A DNA stretch of 6,773 nt from Pseudomonadota bacterium (lineage in GTDB: Bacteria > Pseudomonadota > Gammaproteobacteria > Pseudomonadales > Oceanobacteraceae), in NCBI GenBank assembly GCA_023399105.1, contig JAEWQT010000257.1, forward strand, positions 1 through 6,773. Reading direction: 5' to 3'. The position numbers and the translations under genes were made by a program. This document shows positions 1 to 4,821 of the stretch, piece by piece (within the stretch, counting starts at the first letter, position 1; each line of letters begins with the position of its first letter). A model generated the notes under the pieces. It was not told where the DNA came from and made no database searches. It worked only from the letters and a program-made list of their open reading frames with translations.

Positions 1-76
1 TGGCATCCCCAAGGGGATTCGAACCCCTGTTACCGCCGTGAAAGGGCGGTGTCCTAGGCCTCTAGACGATGGGGAC
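1..76 (-). tRNA. tRNA-Glu (anticodon UUC), complete with encoded CCA
   Basis: The reverse complement folds as a full 76-nt cloverleaf. It has a 7-bp acceptor stem, a D arm, an anticodon stem CCGCC/GGCGG around the loop CTTTCAC (anticodon UUC, plus-strand bases 40-42), a T arm AGGGG-TTCGAAT-CCCCT, discriminator G73 and an encoded CCA at the window edge. It is nearly identical to E. coli tRNA-Glu as I recall that sequence. One oddity is that acceptor position 72 is U, giving a G1-U72 wobble, where E. coli has G1-C72. It charges glutamate for translation and, in bacteria of this kind, also supplies glutamyl-tRNA to tetrapyrrole synthesis. The promoter lies directly upstream at 91-145. Confidence 0.97.
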
Positions 77-90
77 GTCTCAATCAACGA

Positions 91-145
91 GCGCGCATTC
101 TAGTGATGCGCTTTTTAACCGTCAAGCCCTGAAAATAATTTTTTT
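91..145 (-). promoter_or_regulatory. Strong sigma-70 promoter of the tRNA-Glu, with UP element and GC-rich discriminator
   Basis: Read on the minus strand, the -35 box TTGACG (120-125, 5 of 6 matches) is followed by exactly 17 bases and the -10 box TAGAAT (97-102, 5 of 6). Just downstream is a GCGCGC discriminator (91-96), a hallmark of growth-rate and ppGpp-controlled stable-RNA promoters. An A/T-only stretch at about 131-145 sits where an alpha-subunit UP element belongs. The predicted start near base 89-90 leaves a leader of about 13 nt before the mature tRNA 5' end at 76. Regulation by ppGpp is an inference from the discriminator. Confidence 0.8.
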
Positions 146-261
146 GCAGCTACACTCATACCCGGTAATAAAGAATAAAACGCTGCCCGCTACGCTAAAC
201 CGGCACCGCCGATTGCGGGTAGTATACGCGGCTAATCATTTGCATAAGGAAATTTCCCTGT

Positions 262-1008
262 ATGCCGACCATGGTTCTGGTCTTACTGGCTGTCGGTGTT
301 GCCATTCTGGCACTGGGCGCACTCTCTTACATTCGCTGGCGTGAGCAACAACGCCTGGCCCGGGCACGGGAAGCGGTCAAACAAGCCGATTTTGCCACCT
401 CACTCAGTAGCACCGGAGAACTGCTGCGGCCATGGTTATCGCCTGGCCTGATGAGCTTCATGGCCACCGCCATCCAGTACCATGCCAATGCCCTGCGCCA
501 GTTAGGCGTACCGGCCAACAAGGGCATCATACTGGCGCTGGAAAACGCCTTGTTGTGGCAACAAAATCAACCCAGCGGAAAACAGAAATTACCAGGCAGC
601 AGCCGCGAAGCACAGCAACTGCAACACGCCATCCGCCATTTACTGGGTTACCTGCGTGATGCCTACAAGGCTGGCCGGTTGCAGGCCAGTGAAGCCCGCC
701 GTTATCTGCAGGAAGCACGGCTATTGAACCTGAAAGCGGCCCTGGCCGTCTTTGAAGACAAAGCCGGTGCCGCCAGCAAAATCCATAATCACCATCAGGC
801 CATACATTTTTTACGCAAAGCTGAAACCTTGCTGACCCAGCAAAAGGAATTACCCGCAGAGCTGGTGCCGGTACTGGATGATATCCGCGCCCGCCTGCAA
901 CATCATGAAGAAGAGCGCCAGCGAAATAATCAAGGCACCCGCCTGGAAGCCGGCACCGCCGCCCTCAGTGCCGAAGAAGACGCCTGGAAAAAGAAAAAAT
1001 TTGATTAA
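262..1008 (+). CDS. Membrane-anchored helical protein of unknown function (248 aa)
   Basis: I do not recognise this family. The protein starts with one hydrophobic helix at about residues 4-24, followed at once by a basic stretch (RWREQQR), so the rest should lie in the cytoplasm. Residues 25-240 are rich in Ala, Leu, Gln, Glu and Lys with no clear beta structure. They look almost wholly alpha-helical, possibly a TPR-like or coiled-coil scaffold, and end in a highly charged tail (KKKKFD). No catalytic motif or cysteine pattern stands out. The start at 262 follows AAGGA (246-250) with an 11-base spacer. A second in-frame ATG at 271 would be 20 bases away and is less likely. The gene stands alone between the divergent tRNA-Glu and the sensor kinase, and I see no clear promoter or terminator for it. 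Confidence 0.8.
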   Translation: MPTMVLVLLAVGVAILALGALSYIRWREQQRLARAREAVKQADFATSLSSTGELLRPWLSPGLMSFMATAIQYHANALRQLGVPANKGIILALENALLWQQNQPSGKQKLPGSSREAQQLQHAIRHLLGYLRDAYKAGRLQASEARRYLQEARLLNLKAALAVFEDKAGAASKIHNHHQAIHFLRKAETLLTQQKELPAELVPVLDDIRARLQHHEEERQRNNQGTRLEAGTAALSAEEDAWKKKKFD

Positions 1009-1169
1009 CCAACCAAAAAGCATGATAACTGTGCGCAGGGTTCATTAGTTAACCAGAGAGCTTCTGAACAACCTGGTGCCCGCTCTGGATTGCAGGAACG
1101 CCCTGAGCCACTACTCAGCCGGGTTGCAGACGTGGCGGGCTCTGGTAAAAACCGGTCAAAGGGAATGTT
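1009..1169. other. 161-bp intergenic region before the hybrid kinase
   Basis: No convincing terminator for the upstream gene and no strong promoter for the kinase is visible. The heptamer GCTCTGG occurs twice (1082-1088 and 1139-1145), and CCAGAG, the reverse complement of its last six bases, lies at 1053-1058. A short 5-bp stem CTGAG/CTCAG lies at 1103-1118. These are weak and may be chance. A Shine-Dalgarno sequence AAAGGGA (1158-1164) ends 5 bases before the kinase ATG. Confidence 0.4.
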
Positions 1170-3254
1170 ATGACCATGCAAATATCACGCTCGCTGACGG
1201 CAAAACTGGTGTTTTGGTGTACCGGTCTCGCAATCATTGTCACCGTCCTGATTGGCTTGTTCAGTTATCAGGTACGCCACCAGCAACTGCAGCAGTTACG
1301 GGAAGAAGCGCTGACCGATCTGCTGAATACCACCCTGCCCGTATTACGCCAGCTGCTCAGCACCAACCAGCCAGCACAAGCGTTCATCGACGGGCTGACC
1401 CAACACCCGGCGCTTGCCTCAGCCGTACTGCTGGATGAAGCCGGAGCGGTACTGTACCAATCTGATCGCTTGCAACGACAGCCGTGCAGCAACAGCGTTG
1501 CTGACGCTCTCTGGTACACAGACCCCGGCCTGAGTATTTATCCGCTGCAGTCAGATGACCGCCCCCTGGGCAAGCTGGTGCTGCAACCGGATCGCTGCTA
1601 TATGCTGAACACTCTGCACAATACGGTGGTTAGCCAAGTCAGTTATGCGTTTATTCTGACTCTGATGATGACTGGCAGTCTTGGCTTCCTGATCGTGCTG
1701 TTTATGATACGGCCACTGCAAGCCCTGCTGCGACAGGCCGCAGCAATCATGCCACTCCCCGACCAACAACCCGGCCGAAGCAACGAGCTGGAACAACTGC
1801 AACACTGGCTGACCGGGGCACAGCACGAATGGCTGCAACAACAGCAACAACAGCAGCAAGCCGAGAGCACCATTCACGAATACTCCCGCAAGCTGGAAGC
1901 TCTGGTCAGTAAACGCACCGACGCACTCACCCTGCTGAACCGGCGCTTGCAGCAAAGCCGGCTGTATGCCCAACCACCGGCCTTACAACAACGCCTGAGC
2001 CGGCTGCTGCAATTATTGCAAGGCCCTCTGCAACAACTGTCAGAAAGCCTGGATCAACACCCACCCGCCACGGCCAAAACACTGACAACCAACATCCGCC
2101 AGTTGACCGCCGACCTACAGATATTGCAGGAAAGTGGCTGCAGCCAGCCATTACAAAGCATCGACCTGTGCGAGCTGAGCGAAACACTGCTGCGACAGTG
2201 CGATTCCGGCAATCAGGTCATCAGCCTTATTTGCGATCTGTCTGAAGATATTTTGCTGCCCCGGCAATGCCTGTCCTTGCTGTTGCTCGGCTTAATCAGC
2301 AACGCCCTGCGCAATCGTGGCAACAGCAGCCTGGTGCTGCATCTGCGGCCACTGAAGCAACAGTTGCAAATCAGCCTGTCAGGTAAACAATTGTGCCTGT
2401 CAGAAGAGGAAATGCAGCGGGAATTACTGCCCTTATCTGCCACCAGCACGGAATCGGCTTCGCTGCTCGGCTTAGGTTTGCTACAAGAACTGGTCGTGCT
2501 GCTGGATGGCGAATTGCGTTGTGAAGACTATGAACTGCAGGGACAAAGCCTGATATGCATTTTGCCCTTACGTCGCCGCAGCCACCTGCAGACAACCTTG
2601 CAGGGGTATTTTTCTCAGCATCCGGTCAGCCTGCGCCTGAGTGATGACAGCCGCCGCCAGCAGCTTCAGCAGTGGCTGCAGAACTGGCAAATTCCCTGCA
2701 CCACAGAACCACCGGAAAGCCATCAGATTCTGCTGACCGATCTGCACCGCCAGGAACACAACAGCGACCTCACCTTGTCGTTGCACAACCTGGAAGAATG
2801 GTCAGAAATCAGCCTGATGCTGGCTCTGGAAACACTGATGCGGCAGCAACCCGGAGCCGGCAGCCGGGGGTTAAAAATACTGGTCGTGGACGACAACAGC
2901 ATCAACCGCCTGCTGTGCGAGCGCTATCTGCGCAATCTGAATGTGCAGCCCGATCTGGCGGACAACGGACTGCAGGCCGTTGAACTCGGCCACCGGCAAC
3001 GTTACGACCTGATTTTAATGGATTGCCGTATGCCGGTTATGGATGGCCTGGACGCCACCCGCCATCTGCGCACCACCTCACAGAACCGCGACACCCCAAT
3101 TATTGCCCTGACCGGCCTCAGCGGTGATGACGAACGTCAGAACTGTCTGGCAGCCGGCATGAACGACTTTATCGGCAAGCCTTTTAATCAGGAACAGATT
3201 CAGGCGGTATTGATGCAGTGGATACCTGAGTACGACGCCCCAGCCAACGACTGA
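1170..3254 (+). CDS. SagS-position hybrid sensor: degenerate (likely inactive) histidine kinase with intact receiver domain (694 aa)
   Basis: Inner-membrane two-component protein. In order: TM1 (about 13-33); a periplasmic sensor region of about 120 residues with two Cys (106, 143) that could pair; TM2 (about 159-180); a HAMP-like linker; an eight-Gln run (223-230); a coiled coil with the typical pre-kinase motif KLEALVSKRTDAL (241-253); a DHp-like helix pair (about 272-320); an ATPase-like domain (about 330-467); a truncated receiver-like segment (about 484-545); and a C-terminal receiver (about 568-686). The receiver is complete: acidic pair D574/D575, phospho-acceptor D618, T648 and K670. 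The kinase is not. The H-box reads QLLQGPL with Gln281 in place of His, and the G1 box (401-409) has G405, Q407 and C409 where D-x-G-x-G is expected. N378 of the N box and GLG (434-436) remain. The start has an AAAGGGA site 5 bases upstream. The position next to ospR matches P. aeruginosa sagS, whose product signals through HptB/BfiS. No symbol is given because function may differ. The 3' end overlaps ospR. Confidence 0.88.
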   Translation: MTMQISRSLTAKLVFWCTGLAIIVTVLIGLFSYQVRHQQLQQLREEALTDLLNTTLPVLRQLLSTNQPAQAFIDGLTQHPALASAVLLDEAGAVLYQSDRLQRQPCSNSVADALWYTDPGLSIYPLQSDDRPLGKLVLQPDRCYMLNTLHNTVVSQVSYAFILTLMMTGSLGFLIVLFMIRPLQALLRQAAAIMPLPDQQPGRSNELEQLQHWLTGAQHEWLQQQQQQQQAESTIHEYSRKLEALVSKRTDALTLLNRRLQQSRLYAQPPALQQRLSRLLQLLQGPLQQLSESLDQHPPATAKTLTTNIRQLTADLQILQESGCSQPLQSIDLCELSETLLRQCDSGNQVISLICDLSEDILLPRQCLSLLLLGLISNALRNRGNSSLVLHLRPLKQQLQISLSGKQLCLSEEEMQRELLPLSATSTESASLLGLGLLQELVVLLDGELRCEDYELQGQSLICILPLRRRSHLQTTLQGYFSQHPVSLRLSDDSRRQQLQQWLQNWQIPCTTEPPESHQILLTDLHRQEHNSDLTLSLHNLEEWSEISLMLALETLMRQQPGAGSRGLKILVVDDNSINRLLCERYLRNLNVQPDLADNGLQAVELGHRQRYDLILMDCRMPVMDGLDATRHLRTTSQNRDTPIIALTGLSGDDERQNCLAAGMNDFIGKPFNQEQIQAVLMQWIPEYDAPAND
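1836..1859 (+). repeat. Eight-glutamine codon run in the kinase linker
   Basis: Eight consecutive Gln codons with mixed CAA and CAG use encode residues 223-230, just before the signalling coiled coil of the hybrid sensor. Because the codons are mixed, this is not a pure trinucleotide microsatellite. The surrounding linker is also rich in Gln and Leu. Confidence 0.9.
2871..3227 (+). other. Receiver (REC) domain coding segment with all phosphorylation residues
   Basis: This segment encodes residues 568-686 of the hybrid sensor. It has the receiver landmarks in order and at normal spacing: KILVVDD (acid pocket D574/D575), LMDCRMPVMDG (phospho-Asp D618, codon 3021-3023), ALTG (T648) and GKPF (K670). 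It is the only part of the protein that keeps a full catalytic set, so it can presumably be phosphorylated by, or exchange phosphate with, a partner in trans. Confidence 0.92.
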
Positions 3255-3687
3255 GCAAGGCACCCAGCCGCTGCTTCAGACTCTGGGCTTCGGCAATATC
3301 AACCCCGGTCGCACAGAGGATCTGCTGCGGAATGTGCTCAGCCTGCTGACGCAAATCCAGCCCGGCGGTGGTCAACGACACCTCCACCACCCGCTCATCG
3401 GTTGCCGCCCGGCGTCGCTGCAGCAGCCCCGCCGCTTCCATGCGTTTCAGCAACGGGGTCACCGTTCCGGTATCCAGCAGCAGACGCTGGCAGAGAAAAC
3501 TCACCGTCAGCGCCGGCTGGTTTTCTTCCGCCGCCTGCCACAGCACCAGCAGCACCAGATATTGCGGATAGGTCAGCCCCAGCGGTTTTAACAGCGGCTG
3601 ATAGGCCTGGGTAATCTGCCGCGACAGACTGTAAATACGGAAGCACAGCTGGTTATCCAGATGCAGAAAAGGCTGGGGTTTAAGCAT
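3184..3687 (-). CDS. ospR: OspR/OhrR-type MarR-family peroxide-sensing repressor (167 aa)
   Basis: Winged-helix dimeric DNA-binding regulator. The opening LDNQLCFRIYSLSR and GLTYPQYLVLLVLW are diagnostic of the OhrR group. C15, Y29 and Y40 fall at the same numbers as the sensing Cys and its two hydrogen-bonding Tyr in B. subtilis OhrR. The recognition helix is near LLLDTGTVTPLLKRMEAAGLL (69-89), and the wing holds RRRAATDERVVEV (91-103). C125 is a candidate resolving Cys, as in two-Cys OhrR proteins, and C66 is an extra Cys. The role inferred is to repress gpx-ospR until C15 is oxidised. The start ATG at 3687 lies 30 bases after the gpx stop, with a weak GGA-type ribosome site. About 17-20 residues beyond the usual family end (RTQVSTAS onward) are encoded opposite the kinase 3' end, and the last 71 bases overlap that gene. 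The symbol rests on sequence features plus recalled PA2825 synteny. Confidence 0.9.
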   Translation of the reverse strand: MLKPQPFLHLDNQLCFRIYSLSRQITQAYQPLLKPLGLTYPQYLVLLVLWQAAEENQPALTVSFLCQRLLLDTGTVTPLLKRMEAAGLLQRRRAATDERVVEVSLTTAGLDLRQQAEHIPQQILCATGVDIAEAQSLKQRLGALLSRWLGRRTQVSTASIPPESVPD

Positions 3688-3706
3688 AACAATCCGTCCG
3701 GCACAT

Positions 3707-3731
3707 AACGGCTGGCATTATGCCAGCAGTT
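3707..3731 (-). promoter_or_regulatory. 25-bp near-perfect dyad spanning the gpx stop codon and gpx-ospR spacer
   Basis: Bases 3711-3718 and 3720-3727 are perfect inverted copies of GCTGGCAT around one central base. After one mismatch the arms extend by three more pairs to 3707 and 3731. In the mRNA this gives a 6-bp GC-rich stem (GCUGGC/GCCAGC) with a 5-nt loop holding the gpx UAA stop. No T-run follows, so it is not an intrinsic terminator. It could be an mRNA processing or stability element tuning gpx against ospR, or a DNA operator. Confidence 0.5.
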
Positions 3732-4197
3732 GTTCAATGGCAGTGGCCAGTTTTTCCGGCTTGGTGGTCGGAGCAAAGCGCTTAACCACCTCACCGTTGC
3801 GGTTAATCAGAAACTTGGTGAAGTTCCACTTAATGCTTTTGCTGCCCAACAAACCGGGTGCCGCCTGCTTCAGTTCGTTGTACAGGGGCAACGCCTGAGC
3901 GCCATTTACGTCAATTTTGCTGAACATCGGAAAGGTCACGCCGTAGTTTTTCTGGCAGAACGCGCCGATGGCGGCATTATCGCCCTTCTCTTGCTGGCCG
4001 AACTGATTGCAGGGAAACCCCAGAGTCACCAGCCCACGGTCTTTGTATTGCTGATGCAGTTTTTCCAGCCCTTCGTACTGGTAGGTAAAACCGCATTCAC
4101 TGGCGGTATTCACCACCAGTACCACCTTACCGGCAAACTCCCGCAGATCCTGTGGCTGGCCATTGAGCAATGGCAGGGTATGGTTGAGTACAGTCAT
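3718..4197 (-). CDS. gpx: Glutathione peroxidase family, probably thioredoxin-dependent two-Cys peroxidase (159 aa)
   Basis: Thiol peroxidase that reduces hydrogen peroxide and organic hydroperoxides in the cytoplasm; there is no signal peptide. From the ATG at 4197, landmarks are NTASECGF with peroxidatic C35 (Cys rather than selenocysteine), [12 protein letters not shown] with catalytic Q69, [11 protein letters not shown] with C81, and KWNFTKFL with W124 and N125. C81 matches the resolving Cys of yeast Gpx3 and plant-type enzymes, which are recycled by thioredoxin rather than glutathione, so the family name may mislead. Length is typical. An upstream in-frame GTG at 4206 was rejected because the AAGG ribosome site (4206-4209) overlaps it, whereas ATG 4197 lies 8 bases downstream of it. 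The gene is first in an operon with ospR (30-bp gap). A palindromic operator and promoter lie upstream at 4222-4239. Confidence 0.95.
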   Translation of the reverse strand: MTVLNHTLPLLNGQPQDLREFAGKVVLVVNTASECGFTYQYEGLEKLHQQYKDRGLVTLGFPCNQFGQQEKGDNAAIGAFCQKNYGVTFPMFSKIDVNGAQALPLYNELKQAAPGLLGSKSIKWNFTKFLINRNGEVVKRFAPTTKPEKLATAIEQLLA

Positions 4198-4205
4198 AAC
4201 GAGCA

Positions 4206-4209
4206 CCTT
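4206..4209 (-). promoter_or_regulatory. Ribosome binding site that decides the gpx start
   Basis: AAGG on the minus strand is followed by an 8-base spacer and ATG at 4195-4197. The in-frame GTG at 4204-4206 overlaps this site and so cannot use it. This fixes the protein at 159 rather than 162 residues. Confidence 0.75.
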
Positions 4210-4221
4210 GTATTTTGTAAA

Positions 4222-4239
4222 ATTGTATTGTGCACAATA
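4222..4239 (-). promoter_or_regulatory. Palindromic operator (probable OspR site) overlapping the gpx -10 box
   Basis: TATTGTGCACAATA at 4226-4239 is a perfect 14-bp palindrome. The half-site ACAAT is repeated just downstream on the minus strand, giving CACAATACAAT. A -10 candidate TACAAT (5 of 6 to consensus) is at 4222-4227 on the minus strand and overlaps the palindrome by two bases. The -35 match is poor, as in some regulated promoters. A/T-rich ATTGT/ACAAT half-sites are typical of OhrR/MarR operators, and the regulator gene is in the same operon, so autorepression is likely. The palindrome is seen directly; the binding protein is inferred. Confidence 0.65.
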
Positions 4240-4248
4240 TAGATTGCA

Positions 4249-4276
4249 GAAAAAAAGGCAACCCGCAGGCTGCCTT
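4249..4276 (-). terminator. Rho-independent terminator of msrB
   Basis: On the minus strand, bases 4276 to 4255 form a 9-bp stem (one G-U pair) closed by a four-base loop. The stem's last two T residues run on into five more, so T7 occupies 4256-4250. It lies about 50 bases after the msrB stop and just before the gpx operator, so msrB and gpx-ospR are separate transcription units. Confidence 0.85.
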
Positions 4277-4328
4277 ATTCACTGACCAATTCTCTGACCA
4301 AACCGGTCATCACAGCAGAAATCCCTGC

Positions 4329-4727
4329 TCAGCCAGCATCCGGCTCCAGTGTTAAGGAACGGGAGTTAATGCAGTAACGTAAACCGGTCGGCGCCGGGCC
4401 ATCCGGAAAGACATGGCCAAGGTGTGCCTCACAGCGCTCACAACGCACTTCGGTACGCACCATAAAGTGGCTGGTATCCAGCCGCTCCTCAATCACCTCG
4501 TCATTGACCGGCAGCGAAAAACTTGGCCAGCCACAGCCGGAATCAAATTTTGCGGTGGAAGAAAATAACGGCTCACCACAACAAACACAGCGATACGTGC
4601 CGCTGATTTTGCAATCATTGTATTCACCGCTGAAGGGCGCTTCGGTGCCGGCTTCACGGGTAATACGATAGGTTTCCGGGTCCAGCTCCTGCTGCCATTG
4701 CTGCGGGGATTTAAGGATTTTTTTCAT
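4329..4727 (-). CDS. msrB: Peptide-methionine (R)-S-oxide reductase MsrB (132 aa)
   Basis: Reduces the R isomer of methionine sulfoxide in proteins back to methionine, using thioredoxin as reductant; cytoplasmic, with no signal peptide. The single MsrB domain is complete: zinc-binding Cys pairs C47/C50 and C96/C99 ([15 protein letters not shown]), SGCGWPSF with the probable resolving C65, and RYCINS with catalytic C119. It matches E. coli MsrB along its length, with a slightly shorter C-terminus. Start: ATG at 4727 (MKKILKSP) is chosen. An in-frame GTG at 4730 would add one residue and cannot be excluded, since an AAAGGTGG ribosome site lies upstream of both. It is transcribed divergently from alaA and ended by the terminator at 4249-4276. 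The neighbouring gpx and ospR point to a shared oxidative-damage role. Confidence 0.96.
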   Translation of the reverse strand: MKKILKSPQQWQQELDPETYRITREAGTEAPFSGEYNDCKISGTYRCVCCGEPLFSSTAKFDSGCGWPSFSLPVNDEVIEERLDTSHFMVRTEVRCERCEAHLGHVFPDGPAPTGLRYCINSRSLTLEPDAG

Positions 4728-4774
4728 CACGCATTACCACCTTTCTTAGTCTTTCGGCATTGCCGGCACAGGAG

Positions 4775-4803
4775 TATGATGCCTGTTTCATTTTTCCTTT
4801 CAA
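4775..4803. promoter_or_regulatory. Overlapping divergent promoter elements of msrB and alaA
   Basis: For msrB (minus strand), TTGAAA (4798-4803, 5 of 6) lies 16 bases from CATCAT (4776-4781, 4 of 6). For alaA (plus strand), TATGAT (4775-4780, 5 of 6) is a good -10 box, but the bases 17 upstream make a poor -35. The two -10 boxes would occupy the same six or seven bases, so the promoters would compete. An AAAGG ribosome site for alaA is at 4805-4809. Confidence 0.35.
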
Positions 4804-4821
4804 CAAAGGCAGTACGACCCC

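Noticed and set aside
1..76. tRNA 3' end as an attachment site of an integrated element
   Set aside because: The 3' end is at the window edge, and no integrase or repeated tRNA fragment is seen within the window.
69..344. Plus-strand frame starting inside the tRNA-Glu
   Set aside because: It overlaps both the tRNA with its promoter and the start of the better supported 262-1008 gene, and shows no protein-like features.
1053..1145. GCTCTGG repeats and a partial inverted copy upstream of the sensor as an operator
   Set aside because: The copies are short, unevenly spaced and not tied to a promoter; chance is the simpler explanation.
1076..1438. 120-codon plus-strand frame overlapping the sensor start
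   Set aside because: The sensor frame has the ribosome site and clear transmembrane and domain structure; this frame is in a different phase without features.
1551..1973. Minus-strand frame with a long leucine run, like a membrane protein
   Set aside because: The leucines are the antisense of the polyglutamine codons in the sensor; not an independent gene.
3730..4242. 170-codon open frame on the plus strand opposite gpx
   Set aside because: gpx on the other strand is certain from its catalytic residues; this frame begins inside it and has no family resemblance.
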